Positions 14,390 to 23,506 of a stretch of DNA of 34,953 nt are shown here, piece after piece (positions within the stretch are counted from its first letter, which is position 1; each line of letters begins with the position of its first letter). The notes below the pieces were generated by a model, which saw nothing but the letters and a program-made list of their open reading frames with translations, made no database searches and had not been told where the DNA came from. Position numbers and translations under genes: made by a program. This DNA is from Syntrophaceae bacterium (GTDB lineage Bacteria > Desulfobacterota > Syntrophia > Syntrophales > UBA2185), in assembly GCA_003153775.1 (NCBI GenBank), contig PMBI01000094.1, positions 1-34,953 on the forward strand, read 5' to 3'.

Positions 14390-16057
14390 TTATTTTCCGA
14401 GTTTTGTCTTGATATCATCCCTGAGGACTTTCTTGAGAATCTTGCCCACAGGGTTTCTCGGGATAGCGGAAATGATCTCAAGCCTCTCCGGAATCTTGTA
14501 AGCGGCGATTCCCTTCTCCGTCATGAAGTCCTTGATCTCCGAGAGTTCCAACTGCTCCCCGCTCTTCGGAACCACATAGACGCAGACCTTCTCGCCGAGC
14601 ATTTCATCGGTCATGGCAACGACCGCCACGTCCAAAACCTTGGGGTGGCCGAGGAGCATGTTCTCCACCTCCTGGGCGCTGATGTTAAACCCGCCTCGGA
14701 TGATGATGTCCTTGGTACGATCAAAGAAACCGATGCAATCGTTGTCCTTGATCTGGAAGAGATCACCGGTGTTGAAGAACCCTTCGTCATTGAAGGCCTG
14801 CTTCGTGAGATCGGGGCGCTTGAAGTAGCCGGAAATAACGTTGGGGCCCCGGTACCAGAGCTCCCCGACGGCGCCTTCCTCGGTCAATTCTTTTTTCGTC
14901 ACGGGGTCCAGGATTTTCAAATGAATTTTTTTCCTTAAAGGCGAGACGTTGACCCACTTCGAACCCGGCTTACCGTAGTGGGGAAAATGATCGATCCTCA
15001 TCTCAAGATCCGGGATGTCGACAGGGCCGGCCACATTGGCCGTCGCTTCGTTCTGGCCCCAGATGTTGGCGAATTCGATCCCCCAGCGCCGTTTCAGATC
15101 CTGCACAGACCACAGCGACGGCGGCGCCGAGCCGATCGTGATGGCCCTCATCTTGCTCAGGTTGAACTGATCCACCTTGGGATGCTTGAGCAGGGCATTC
15201 ACGACCGCCGGTACAAGAAGCGTATATTTTATTTCTTCCGTCATAAGCTGCATGATGAAGGTGGGGCCGTCAAAGGGATGGTGCAGAACGAACTTTCCTC
15301 CGGACATCAACCAGGGTATGAAAATCGTACCAATGGAAGCCATGTTCACGAGGGGACCCGCGGTGATGAGGTTGTCGCCCGGCTTGATGGGCGCCGTCTC
15401 GTACTGAAAGACGCCCTGACACAACCAGTTGTTGTGGCTCAGCGGGCATCCCTTCGGTTCGGCCTCCGTCCCCGAGGACCAGCACAGGGTGAAAACATCG
15501 TTGGCGCTGATAAGTATCTTGTCCAGCTTTCCCGTAACGGGCCCGTTGGACATCTCCCTGATCTTGGCGAGGGTAATGACGTCTTTCACGGACGGGAATT
15601 TAATCTTGAGCTTTTCCGCCATCTCCTTGTGCTGGAAGTTATTGAAAACATCTACGGTAACAATGGCCCGCGCCTCCGTTATTTTCGCGATGTGCTCTAA
15701 TTCCGACTGGCGCCACTGCATGGGCATGGGCGTTATCAGGGCCCCTGCCCGTGTGATTGCCAGGTACAGCATGGCCAATTCCCACGTGTTGGGAAGCTGG
15801 ACCATAATGATGTCGTCCTTCTTGATCCCGAGGGCGAGAAGTCCCTCGGCGGTTGCATCCACGGCCCGATCGAGTTCCTTAAAGGTCAGCCTCTCCGGCT
15901 TCAGGCCTATCAGGTTTTCCTTGTTCGGGGGATCGACGAGACAGACCTTATCCGCCTGAGTCCGGACGTTGTCCTTGAAGTAATCGATCAACGTTTTGTC
16001 TCCCCATGCGCCCGCTTCCGTCCATTTCTTGATCATTTCTTGTGACGCTAAAATCAT
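14390..16057 (-). CDS. AMP-forming acyl-CoA ligase (ANL superfamily)
   Basis: Activates a carboxylic acid to its acyl-adenylate and transfers it to CoA. Residue numbers are for a start at 16057 (555 aa, normal length). The phosphate-binding loop is WSSGTEAEPKG (about 193-203), the adenine/acyl region IWGQNEAT, then GEL(W)YRGPNVISGYF, FFNTGDLF, the hinge FFDRTKDIIIRGGFNISAQEVE and the C-terminal catalytic lysine in NPVGKILKK. Closest in feel to the DhbE/benzoate- or medium-chain-type ligases; the substrate is not readable from sequence. GGAGGG lies seven bases before ATG 16057; an in-frame upstream ATG at 16120 and one at 16063 have worse spacing. No beta-oxidation gene is adjacent, but a crotonase lies at 25.8 kb. 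Confidence 0.9.
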   Translation of the reverse strand: MILASQEMIKKWTEAGAWGDKTLIDYFKDNVRTQADKVCLVDPPNKENLIGLKPERLTFKELDRAVDATAEGLLALGIKKDDIIMVQLPNTWELAMLYLAITRAGALITPMPMQWRQSELEHIAKITEARAIVTVDVFNNFQHKEMAEKLKIKFPSVKDVITLAKIREMSNGPVTGKLDKILISANDVFTLCWSSGTEAEPKGCPLSHNNWLCQGVFQYETAPIKPGDNLITAGPLVNMASIGTIFIPWLMSGGKFVLHHPFDGPTFIMQLMTEEIKYTLLVPAVVNALLKHPKVDQFNLSKMRAITIGSAPPSLWSVQDLKRRWGIEFANIWGQNEATANVAGPVDIPDLEMRIDHFPHYGKPGSKWVNVSPLRKKIHLKILDPVTKKELTEEGAVGELWYRGPNVISGYFKRPDLTKQAFNDEGFFNTGDLFQIKDNDCIGFFDRTKDIIIRGGFNISAQEVENMLLGHPKVLDVAVVAMTDEMLGEKVCVYVVPKSGEQLELSEIKDFMTEKGIAAYKIPERLEIISAIPRNPVGKILKKVLRDDIKTKLGK

Positions 16058-16337
16058 TATCATTCCCTCCTTGAGAATATATTGAATAGTTTTCAGACGG
16101 ATACAATTCCCGTTCAGCATTGTGTTCTATATAGTGTGCATGGCCAACTGTGTGAATTTATCCTCCTGGCTTACCTGGTTAAGAGGGCTGCAAAGACGAG
16201 AACCGCGGGATGCAATAGCAATATCCAGCCGAGACCATTTCCCATCCAAATCATAACCAATCTTCTGGCATGGTCCCATACTTTGTTAACCCCCTGTGGT
16301 TGAAAAATATGAAAAGCAATCTTTGCCCTAAAAGCAC

Positions 16338-16369
16338 AAAACCCCGCTCTCTTTTGAGAAACAGGGTTT
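16338..16369 (-). terminator. Candidate intrinsic terminator
   Basis: On the minus strand AAACCC and GGGTTT close a stem with TTTCTC/GAGAGC inside, followed by TTTTG. It lies in the 16058-16771 gap, downstream of the leftward 16772-17569 gene, so it probably ends that unit. The rest of this gap has no gene I can support; a 73-codon rightward frame (16539-16760) is AT-rich at its start and looks like chance. Confidence 0.45.
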
Positions 16370-16771
16370 CAATAGTCTATTCATGGCACCACGCTTACAA
16401 AAAAGGGGTCCAGGCTGGTTGTTAACCTCTTTACGATGCCTTATTAAAATATGCTTCTTTTTGTGCTCTAAATTCCTTGAAAAAGCAAGAGACAAATTTC
16501 ATTGATAGTAATAATTCGAAATTGAAAACGGGAAACTTGTGGAAGTTAAAATGATATACTTCGATGGATATTACTTTGAATTTCTAAGAATACAATACGG
16601 AAAGAATATTATAATAATATTAGAAGAATATGGGGAACATGATGTTGCAAAATTAATAACGGCAGAATGGGCGTTTCGAAAGCGAAGGGCACTATTTCTT
16701 TTACAAGCGCGCGGTTCACGCAGCGTCGGCTGTCGTTCTGCGCTGGGCGCAATAAAATGATACTACTGACG

Positions 16772-17569
16772 TCATTTTGCGACCTTGTCTCCGGTTACAA
16801 CTTGGCTGGCACCGGACCTTCTCGAAGTCAGGATTATTAACACGACCATTACCGCGGCGATAACGAGCGAAGAGACCATGCGGCCCAATGCGAGCCCACC
16901 TTCTGCGTGGGGCTTGGTTAAGATGTCACCGAGCGTCGCTCCGAGGGGTCGCGTTAGGACATATGCGGCCCAGAAAAGCACGCTGCCGGGGATCTTCGTG
17001 AAGAAATGCGCCGCCGCCACAAGCGCGATCAGGCCGGCGAATATCAGCGCGCCGCGCTCGAACCCGACACCCGTGGTTGTAGCTACGAAATCGCCGAGCG
17101 CAGTGCCGAGCGTGTTTGATACCAGAATCGTCACCCAGTAGAAAACCTCGTTCTTCCTCGTGGTGATATTCTCATACTGGATCTCTCCCGTGGAGCGGCG
17201 CCATATGAAAAGGACCGCGAGCACGCCACAGAAAAGGAAGAACGACGACTTCACGTAGCCGAGCTCGAGGGTGCGATCGAGGTAGTCCGACATCGTCGTG
17301 CCGACGGTCGTGGTGGCGACCACGACGGCCCAATAAAGGAACGCATAGTAGCGCTTCGACGCAACCTGAGCGGTGAGCGTGATGCAGAAGAATCCGAGAA
17401 AGATCAAACTGCTGACGGCATAGCCGAGCTTCAGCGTCATCGAAAGCTCATCGCCCCCGGTCTCGCCAAATGTCGTCGCACAGATCTTTATGACCCAGAA
17501 CATGAGGGTGACTTGCGGGACCTTACTGACCAGGTCGCCGCTCTTCTTGACAAGTTGCGGTTGGTTCAT
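16772..17569 (-). CDS. COG4705-type multi-spanning membrane protein
   Basis: 265 aa with about eight hydrophobic segments arranged as four repeats, each containing a T-x-G-x-x-x-x-D motif: ATTFGETGGDELSMT, ATTTVGTTMSDYLDRT, SNTLGTALGDFVATT and TRPLGATLGDILTK. Each is followed by an LG/VG-containing loop and another membrane helix. That four-fold pattern identifies the uncharacterised COG4705 family of the inner membrane. Function is unknown; a transport role is possible from the intramembrane acidic residues, but unproven. It heads a run of small stress or envelope genes on the same strand. The ribosome-binding site is weak. Confidence 0.85.
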   Translation of the reverse strand: MNQPQLVKKSGDLVSKVPQVTLMFWVIKICATTFGETGGDELSMTLKLGYAVSSLIFLGFFCITLTAQVASKRYYAFLYWAVVVATTTVGTTMSDYLDRTLELGYVKSSFFLFCGVLAVLFIWRRSTGEIQYENITTRKNEVFYWVTILVSNTLGTALGDFVATTTGVGFERGALIFAGLIALVAAAHFFTKIPGSVLFWAAYVLTRPLGATLGDILTKPHAEGGLALGRMVSSLVIAAVMVVLIILTSRRSGASQVVTGDKVAK

Positions 17570-17722
17570 GATTAAGCTACAAGAAACTCCGTTTTGTATT
17601 TGAAGGAAATCTTGGCGATAAAATATGGGGTGCGGTAGCGGTAATGATTACCGGAAGCTGCCATGCTTTTACATGCACAAGTACTCTCCGGTTTCACTCT
17701 ATTTGGCGTATGTTCAGACCCT

Positions 17723-17914
17723 TCACTTTCCCACGTGAATCGCTGATATTTTTCCCATGAATCCGAAGACACCCAATAGCCATATAACCACAACAATAAT
17801 CACGACCACATTCAAAATAGTCTTTATGGTGGATTGCATCGGTATGTAGCTATTAATCACCCACAGGACCACCCCAACGACAACCAAAACAAGAACTAAT
17901 TGAGTCAACGGCAT
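17723..17914 (-). CDS. Thivi_2564-family small membrane protein
   Basis: 63 aa from ATG 17914, with AGGAGG six bases upstream. The sequence MPLTQLVLVLVVVGVVLWVINSYIPM... then IKTILNVVVIIVVVIWLLGVF matches the two-helix Thivi_2564 family: TM1 about 4-22 and TM2 about 32-52, separated by a short loop with Pro and Ser. A longer frame starting at 17947 would add an implausible basic leader. Function unknown; the family is often beside CsbD and other stress-associated genes, as here. Confidence 0.82.
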   Translation of the reverse strand: MPLTQLVLVLVVVGVVLWVINSYIPMQSTIKTILNVVVIIVVVIWLLGVFGFMGKISAIHVGK

Positions 17915-17950
17915 AGTATTCCTCCTTTCATGCTGTCGGCGTCCCAATGA

Positions 17951-18130
17951 TCATTTACCCAGAACCTTCTTGACTTCGCCGATCTTTTCCTGAACTTTGC
18001 CGGCTATCTTTTCACCGGTGCCTTCGGCTTCCATATCAGGATCGTCGCTGAGTTTCCCGGCAACCTCCTTGATTTTACCTTTTACTTCGTGAAGCGTGCC
18101 TTCCACCTTGTCCTGCGTACTTGATTTCAT
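17951..18130 (-). CDS. CsbD-family stress protein
   Basis: 59 aa, too short for many gene callers. It reads MKSSTQDKVEGTLHEVKGKI, then KEVAGKLSDDPDMEAEG and EKIAGKVQEKIGEVKKVLGK. The repeated G-x-x-x-E-x-KGK and AGK-x-x-x-x-E-KIG pattern is CsbD/YjbJ-like: hydrophilic, helical, induced by general stress in other bacteria. AGGAG stands about eight bases before ATG 18130. It lies 36 bases after the end of the Thivi_2564-type start codon region, on the same strand, so the two may share a transcript. Confidence 0.88.
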   Translation of the reverse strand: MKSSTQDKVEGTLHEVKGKIKEVAGKLSDDPDMEAEGTGEKIAGKVQEKIGEVKKVLGK

Positions 18131-18293
18131 GGTATTTCTCCTTTTTTAGTTTTTTCCGAAGCCTTTCGGAAGAAGTGGATAGAACCCGTTAGAGAGATCG
18201 CATACACTGTGAAGCGAGCCGATTGAGATCTTTTTAAAAAGATTCTCCTTTGTTAGATATACTCATAGTCATTTCCCGCGCACTGAATTAACG

Positions 18294-18446
18294 TCATAGC
18301 CGCCCCAGCAGCACCAGGATGATCACAATCAGAAGAACCAATCCAAGTCCACCGGTGGGATAGTATCCCCAACTCCTACTGTGAGGCCAGGTCGGCAGAA
18401 CGCCGACGAGGACGAGAATCAAAATAACGATCAGTATCGTACCCAT
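18294..18446 (-). CDS. DUF3309 small membrane protein
   Basis: 50 aa: MGTILIVILILVLVGVLPTW, then PHSRSWGYYPTGGLGLVLLI and VIILVLLGRL. The LPTWPHSRSWGYYPTGGLG core between two hydrophobic helices is the DUF3309 signature. GGAGG lies seven bases before ATG 18446. Its start codon is inside the 3' part of the upstream CsbD-like frame (18376-18774, another frame, same strand), giving a 71-base overlap. Function unknown. Confidence 0.88.
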   Translation of the reverse strand: MGTILIVILILVLVGVLPTWPHSRSWGYYPTGGLGLVLLIVIILVLLGRL

Positions 18447-18774
18447 ATTTTTCCTCCGCTCCTGTTGTTTGAAGTTCTTGTTTGTTAGTTATTAAAGGCT
18501 GTCCGAAGCGAGCAAGAAATGCAAATGGCATAAAATCTTTCTTTATCGTCATTATTTCGCGTATGCTGCCGACAATTTCTGCCAATTCGACACCATCTTC
18601 ATATTCCAGATCGGCTTTATCCCGAATATATCCATATTTCTTCTGCAAGAGCCCCAAGAGCTTCTCGCCTCTTCCTTGGATCTCGACAAGGTCGTTATCA
18701 GTGAGTTTGCCCCACCTCTCTTTAATTCCTCCCTTGATCTCCTGTAATTTTCCTTTCAGAATATCTTGATTCAT
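18376..18774 (-). CDS. CsbD-like protein with a C-terminal extension
   Basis: The first 65 residues (MNQDILKGKLQEIKGGIKER, then WGKLTDNDLVEIQGRGEKLL and GLLQKKYGYIRDKA) match the longer CsbD/YjbJ class with its typical WGKLTDDDL motif. The remaining 67 residues are unlike the family; the last 24 overlap the DUF3309 gene in another frame. The tail contains EKYGYDTDRYFDSRPRRRS, low-complexity and probably non-essential, so a recent loss of the natural stop codon is one explanation. ATG 18774; AGGGAGG lies about 8 bases upstream. Confidence 0.78.
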   Translation of the reverse strand: MNQDILKGKLQEIKGGIKERWGKLTDNDLVEIQGRGEKLLGLLQKKYGYIRDKADLEYEDGVELAEIVGSIREIMTIKKDFMPFAFLARFGQPLITNKQELQTTGAEEKYGYDTDRYFDSRPRRRSADLASQ

Positions 18775-19331
18775 GTTCAGCCTCCCTTTGGCTGAAGTTG
18801 TCGCTTATCGCCATCCTACCCATTCCCGGTTTCTCTATTCGGATGTTCGCTGACTTTAACTCTTTTCTTCAGCCTTCAAGTTGATCTTATCTGGTTGTTC
18901 ATACACATCGCCGGCAGAAACACTTCAACACCCGCCGGCAGTCTTTCTGTCCCTGAACTCAGACTATTCGATATGGCTCTTTGGTGAGAAGAATAGGTGA
19001 CACAAGGGTCAATAAGCAATGATGATTAACTGTACGTATGTTGGTAGGTAAAGCCTATCCCTGGAGTTTGGACGGCAAAACTCCCCCTTGTCTGAAATTG
19101 GACCAAGGGAGATTTTTTGAGGCAGCCTTTCATGAGGTTGAGATTTGATGAGCTGAGCAGCTTGGTTTTTCCCGATACCACATGATTATTGTTTGGTTCC
19201 GTTGACCGCCTGATTTCCGGGCGGTACAAGAATATCAACTGATATTCGTTAGCCACGACCCTTCGCAAGACAACTCACATGAACTGAAAATAAATCAACG
19301 CAGCGCCGGCAACGCTCATCAGTATTAATCA
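18775..19331. other. Intergenic region with a bidirectional terminator
   Basis: 557 bases between leftward genes. The only clear structure is at 19081-19118: CTCCC and CTTG pair with CAAG and GGGAG around a short loop, followed by TTTTTT on the plus strand and TTTTG on the minus strand. This would end transcription of the 19332-19691 gene. An 80-codon leftward frame (19026-19268) spans the terminator and shows no protein-like composition. Confidence 0.5.
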
Positions 19332-19691
19332 TTAACGGATTGTCAGCTCCGAAACTACATTGAGGATGCCATTAGCGGTGTGGAAGAATAATTCATGGGC
19401 TGTAACTTGCTGGTGTTTGTCCGCTGTTTCTTGAAGTACAGGAACGACTTCAATAGCAGTTACATTCAGCCACTGGCCGTCCATATTTATGCGTACGACA
19501 ACGCCCTGCGCATCACGTTCATAAGGAATGTTGTAAGAGGTCAGCACACTCGCAACGAAATCGTTTTTTTTCTTGATTATTTGATCTGCCCTCTGCTGCA
19601 GGGGGCGGATTTTGCCATATTCCTGGGCGTGAACTGCGGGCAAATAAACAAAACACACGAGTAAAGCCAGCAAACAAACACTTTTTTTCAT
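19332..19691 (-). CDS. Small exported protein of unknown function
   Basis: 119 aa from ATG 19691, preceded by AAGGAG at seven bases. Signal peptide 1-22 (MKKSVCLLALLVCFVYLPAVHA, cleaved before QEYG). The mature protein has an N-terminal helix (RPLQQRADQIIKKKNDFVASVL) and then beta-rich sequence (VVRINMDGQWLNVTAIEVVPVL, ANGILNVVSELTI). A longer frame to 19805 has no ribosome-binding site and would put the signal peptide inside the protein. No family recognised; periplasmic location expected. Confidence 0.78.
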   Translation of the reverse strand: MKKSVCLLALLVCFVYLPAVHAQEYGKIRPLQQRADQIIKKKNDFVASVLTSYNIPYERDAQGVVVRINMDGQWLNVTAIEVVPVLQETADKHQQVTAHELFFHTANGILNVVSELTIR

Positions 19692-19974
19692 GATAAACTC
19701 CTTTGAATTATTAAACTCTACTTCCTCTTGATCTGCAATGTGTACATCTGCAGAACCGAGCTGTTGATATAGACCGTGACACAGCCGTACCAGGTCTTGA
19801 GTCATCCCCTCCGAAAAGCCTGTTCCCGTCTATTGTATCATATGTGTGCACCGACACTTGGGCAAAACGATCGCGTGCCTTCATGCCCTTCCCGACAAAC
19901 TCTGCCTTATGGAACATAGGGCGAGGTCGGCATCACGGCGGCCTATATCCGGATCTATCTTCTTGGCAGGGCTA

Positions 19975-20112
19975 TTATTTCCTGATGTCTTCTACTGCCT
20001 TATCGACTTTCTTGCCGGCGCGCTCCATGGGGCCTTCTTTCGCACAGCACGATAGCCCCACAATCAGGGCGATTACCGCCAACGCGGCGATGATACTCTT
20101 ATTCTTTTTCAT
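19975..20112 (-). CDS. Small lipoprotein, 45 aa
   Basis: MKKNKSIIAALAVIALIVGL, then SCCAKEGPMERAGKKVDKAV and EDIRK. The signal segment ends in a lipobox-like LSC-C, so one of Cys22/Cys23 is probably lipidated. The mature stub C-x-K-E-G-P-M-E-x-AG-K-K-x-D-x-A is a pattern seen in many tiny lipoproteins beside stress genes; it is short like entericidins but not the same. AAGGAG lies about nine bases before ATG 20112. Function unknown; probably envelope stress. Confidence 0.78.
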   Translation of the reverse strand: MKKNKSIIAALAVIALIVGLSCCAKEGPMERAGKKVDKAVEDIRK

Positions 20113-20343
20113 CAATTGATTCTCCTTTCACAAATGGATGAACATGCCTTAAATCTTACCCACAGAATTGAGAATACAGAATTGTGCAGTGATTCACAAT
20201 CAGGAATATCCTGATTTCGTTAATAAGAAGTCACTTTTTCGTGGAAGGAGTATAAAAAAGACGGCATTATGTGTCAATTAAATTTTGGCACAAAATATGG
20301 TTCTCGGCATGCGTGGTGCGGAAGGGCACTGTCGGATGATCCG

Positions 20344-20568
20344 CTAAGCGCCCTTATCTTTAGTAGTCACCTCATTTTTCTTTTTTCTGAAGCCTTGCCA
20401 CCAGAAGGTTGGGGTGACATGGCGTCCTAATATCGCGACCATCAATAAAGCCACGGCTGCTGCTACGACGTATATATATCCATAATTATCCCAGATACCC
20501 AAGGCATAAGGAACAACCAGGATCACAACGAAAATAAGTCCCCAAAGGGCCTTCATGCGTTCTTTCAT
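20344..20568 (-). CDS. Small two-TM membrane protein
   Basis: 74 aa with hydrophobic segments at about 8-25 (LWGLIFVVILVVPYALGI) and 29-48 (YGYIYVVAAAVALLMVAIL), then a basic cytosolic tail (GFRKKKNEVTTKDKGA). Not assigned to a family. A second ATG at residue 5 (MKALWG) is an alternative start; neither has a strong ribosome-binding site. Same strand as its neighbours, with wide gaps either side, which show nothing I can identify. Confidence 0.65.
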   Translation of the reverse strand: MKERMKALWGLIFVVILVVPYALGIWDNYGYIYVVAAAVALLMVAILGRHVTPTFWWQGFRKKKNEVTTKDKGA

Positions 20569-20660
20569 CTATCGCTTGCCTTATCGCTCCCTTTATATTC
20601 TCGGCAAGAATATCGCGTGCGAGATTGCCGGATCAGTGCCTTAAACCATATGCACGCTTA

Positions 20661-21314
20661 TCATCGATTGGAAAGGGTGGGCAGAGGCCGTGATCCGTCA
20701 TTCGGCATGACCTCAGCCGTATTCAGCAGCATGCCGATGAGCGTATAGGCGCCGTTGACGGCGATCAAGTCTACGACCTGCTGCTCTCCGAGGATGGTTT
20801 TCGCATTCTTGAAAGTCGCGTCGCTCACAAAATGCGTTCGATGAAGCTCCTCACTGAAATCATAAACAATCGACTCATCGGGCCGCATATTCCGGGGGTG
20901 CTTGCCATGCGCCAAATCTGCCATGATGGCTTCGGATAGTCCGGCCTCCTTTGAGAACCGATAATGCGCAAACCACATATACTGTGAAGACACTTGACAT
21001 GCGGTTATCATGATCGCCATTTCGTTCAGACGTAAGGGTAAAGAAGTCTTGTGACGGATGTAATCGAGGAGCTTGGCAAGCCGGTCCGCCATCTCCGGAC
21101 TACGCAACATAATATTCCATGGGCCGGCGATGGAACTGGAAGACTGTTTCATGATCTCGGCTGCCGCGCGCTGCTGGTCCTTGTTCAGCTCTTCTTTTGT
21201 TAACTGCCGGAAACGGTCGCTTCCGGCTTGCGCCCAGACGCAAGGGACGATCATCATTAAGAGAACGACGCCTAAAGCGGCCATGCCGATTTTTGTCCTG
21301 GTCGCGTTGACCAT
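20661..21314 (-). CDS. Exported carboxymuconolactone decarboxylase-like (AhpD-fold) protein
   Basis: 217 aa from ATG 21314, with GGAGG eight bases upstream; a frame open to 21362 lacks this. Signal peptide about 1-28 (IGMAALGVVLLMMIVPCVWA). The mature domain has the CMD pattern: GPWNIMLRSPEMADRLAKLLDY, then NEMAIMITACQVSSQYMWFAHYRFSKEAGLS, where Glu, the single Cys and His of the active helix are visible, but the CxxC of true AhpD peroxidases is missing. Secretion is unusual for the fold, though exported members occur. Role unknown; oxidative or lactone chemistry in the periplasm is a guess. Confidence 0.8.
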   Translation of the reverse strand: MVNATRTKIGMAALGVVLLMMIVPCVWAQAGSDRFRQLTKEELNKDQQRAAAEIMKQSSSSIAGPWNIMLRSPEMADRLAKLLDYIRHKTSLPLRLNEMAIMITACQVSSQYMWFAHYRFSKEAGLSEAIMADLAHGKHPRNMRPDESIVYDFSEELHRTHFVSDATFKNAKTILGEQQVVDLIAVNGAYTLIGMLLNTAEVMPNDGSRPLPTLSNR

Positions 21315-21510
21315 ATGAATAACCTCCGTCGCTATCTGAAAGCCATTGTACATTGATTTCATCGGGAGTCGCGAACTGCCGCAGCGCCGCGATCAGCCCT
21401 GCGGCAAATCACTTCGACTCCGTTATCTTCCTTTGTGGGCGCGATCCTGAAGCTTGCGACGTACACACGTCCAGGTTTCTCTACCCAGCCAAAGAAACGC
21501 AGGAGCAGAC

Positions 21511-22680
21511 TTATTTGACGGGCCCGCGCATAGATGCCGGGCGGCCGGGCAGTTGCAGGCTCTTGCCGGTATTGGTGACCTTCGTGCCGTCCACCTTCAG
21601 GATGGACACGTCCCTGTCGAGGAAGTTGCCGACGTAGAGATATTTTCCGTCCGGGCTGAAGACTGCCCCTTCGGGAAGCCCCCGCACCTCTACCTCACCC
21701 ACCTTTGTCACCTTCTTGCCATCGATCTTTAGCACCGCCACGCTGCCGTTGCGGTTGTAGAACCACGCTTTTTTGTCCGAATTGCTGCCCTTGAGCAGCA
21801 TTGCCACGGCGATCCTACCCGTGGGGCTGATAACAAAGCCTTCCGGCCCATCCCCGACCACGACATGGTCGATGACGCGCGGCGGGGTTGCCTCGAGGTC
21901 GATTATGCTTACAGTGTCCACCTGTCCGTCCGCGGCGCCCGAATTGCCGTTGTTGGCGGAGATGGCCAGCTTGCCGTTCGGGGTGACAGCGACGTTGTAC
22001 GGCCAGAGGCCGACGTTCATGTCATACTTGTTGTAGGTCACCTTCTGACCGTCTATCTCCAGCAAAGCGATTTTGTGCCCGGGGAACTTAGCTGCGAGAG
22101 CGCGCTTCCCGTCCGGTGTGAAGGCCACTGCGGCCACCTGTTCGCCCATGGGGACCGTGTCTACCAGCTTCACTTCCTTCCCCTCGATGGAGAGCACGCT
22201 GATGGAGTTGTCCGCCCGGTTCGTCACCAATGCGAGATTGCCGGCCCGGTTGATGTCGAGGCCGGAGGGCTGCTTACCCACCTCAACGGTGGCGATGTGG
22301 CTGGGCGGGCTTGTCGTGAGATCGATGACGTAGACCTTGTTGTCGGGCACGAACTTCCATCCTTCGCCATCAGGGACATTGTTGACGGAGTTCGCCACGA
22401 TGGCCAGGCGCCCGTTCGGCGTGATGGCCAGGTTCGTAGGCGGGCCGAAAACCGAGTTGGTCAGCGGCAGGTTGCTGATGATCCGCGGCGATTCCCGCTT
22501 GGAGATGTCCACGATGGAGACCGTGTCCTTGCCGGGAGCCGTGAGCACAAGCTTTCCAGCGTCGTTCCATGTCGCTTTCTCGTCGTTGCCGATGATCATA
22601 AGCTGCGCGCCGGCAACCAGCGGAAAGACCAGAAGCAACATTATGATCGCAATTGTTAATCGGATTCTAAGATGTTTCAT
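21511..22680 (-). CDS. Exported YncE/YVTN-type beta-propeller protein
   Basis: Signal peptide about 1-25 (TIAIIMLLLVFPLVAGAQ). The rest is a repeated blade of about 45 residues with the signature VSI(I/L)D/LKV-DG and ...TPNGRLAIVANS..., ALVTNRADNSISVLSIEG, FTPDGKRALAAKFPG, TPNGKLAISANN, SPTGRIAVAMLL, SPDGKYLYVGNFLDRDVSILKVDG. About seven repeats, the number expected for a closed propeller. Such proteins bind metals, DNA or partners, or act like lactonases; no catalytic residues can be singled out. Periplasmic. The upstream gap (22681-22892) is non-coding. Confidence 0.85.
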   Translation of the reverse strand: MKHLRIRLTIAIIMLLLVFPLVAGAQLMIIGNDEKATWNDAGKLVLTAPGKDTVSIVDISKRESPRIISNLPLTNSVFGPPTNLAITPNGRLAIVANSVNNVPDGEGWKFVPDNKVYVIDLTTSPPSHIATVEVGKQPSGLDINRAGNLALVTNRADNSISVLSIEGKEVKLVDTVPMGEQVAAVAFTPDGKRALAAKFPGHKIALLEIDGQKVTYNKYDMNVGLWPYNVAVTPNGKLAISANNGNSGAADGQVDTVSIIDLEATPPRVIDHVVVGDGPEGFVISPTGRIAVAMLLKGSNSDKKAWFYNRNGSVAVLKIDGKKVTKVGEVEVRGLPEGAVFSPDGKYLYVGNFLDRDVSILKVDGTKVTNTGKSLQLPGRPASMRGPVK

Positions 22681-22892
22681 GACTGTCTCCTTTCTTATTT
22701 CTGATAAGGGTTCATTTCAGGGCCGCACAAGAATACGAAAATCGGGGTTCAATGTCAAAGCAAAAGGGTCAGAGAGATCATATCGCAAAAACGACCGATG
22801 CCTTCTCCCGTTTCGGGAAGACATCTGCCTTGCAATCCTGCGAAAAATCGGATGGAGTCGGCTGCAGCGTTTTGTGTGTGTGGTATCCTTCT

Positions 22893-23282
22893 TTACTGGC
22901 CTTTTTTATCGAGGCACCATTTCACCCCGCCCCGACAGGCAATACAGAGGAAGACAAAACAATAGAGGACGGCCAATTCGCCTTTGTTGATTGCCGGAAA
23001 GAGATTGGCTCCCATTTGGAACTTCCAGTGGAATTGGAAATAGGCTACGGCCATCGTGCCGCTGCAGAGGAAAGCCGCCGCGCGCGTCTTAAACCCCAGC
23101 AGCACCGCCAGCCCGCACAAAAGTTCGATGATTCCTCCGAACCAGAGTTGTGACCCCACCGGCGGTTGCATTTCGGCAAGCACACCCAGAATTTTCTGGG
23201 CGCCATGGAATGAAAGCATGAATCCCGTCACGATGCGCAACAGCGCATAAGCGTGGTCCGCGTACTTTTCGAGCCATTTCAT
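22893..23282 (-). CDS. DoxX-family membrane protein
   Basis: 129 aa from ATG 23282; GGAGAG lies about eight bases ahead, and a TTG at 23297 would add only MESAL. Four hydrophobic segments: about 12-28 (YALLRIVTGFMLSFHGA), 46-65 (LWFGGIIELLCGLAVLLGF), 68-85 (AAAFLCSGTMAVAYFQF) and 101-117. R18 with HGAQK, and GGIIELLCGLAVLLGFKTR, are the DoxX/DoxD-like landmarks. Family members in other bacteria associate with oxidoreductases or thiol stress. Role here is not determined. Confidence 0.9.
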   Translation of the reverse strand: MKWLEKYADHAYALLRIVTGFMLSFHGAQKILGVLAEMQPPVGSQLWFGGIIELLCGLAVLLGFKTRAAAFLCSGTMAVAYFQFHWKFQMGANLFPAINKGELAVLYCFVFLCIACRGGVKWCLDKKGQ

Positions 23283-23506
23283 AAGCGCACTCTCCAATCA
23301 AATATTTTTGCGGCTTCTCTCAAGCCTGAATTTGCTGCGTAGACCTTCGTCTTTCCGAAGAGGCAACTTTGCACCATCACTGCATCTGCTGATTACGACG
23401 GTCTTATTTTCTGAATTGATATTTACCAATTCCACCCGTTCACAACGATTTCCCTTGCCTTCCCATAAGGATATTTATTGACAAGAGCCGTCACGGGATT
23501 GCCAGC

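Noticed and set aside
14978-15700. Long plus-strand ORF (240 codons)
   Set aside because: Antisense shadow of the acyl-CoA ligase gene in a GC-rich region.
16539-16760. Rightward 73-codon ORF
   Set aside because: AT-rich start, no clear ribosome-binding site with the proper spacing, no recognisable domain, C-terminal part of unlike composition.
19026-19268. Leftward 80-codon ORF
   Set aside because: It runs through a terminator hairpin and has no protein-like pattern.
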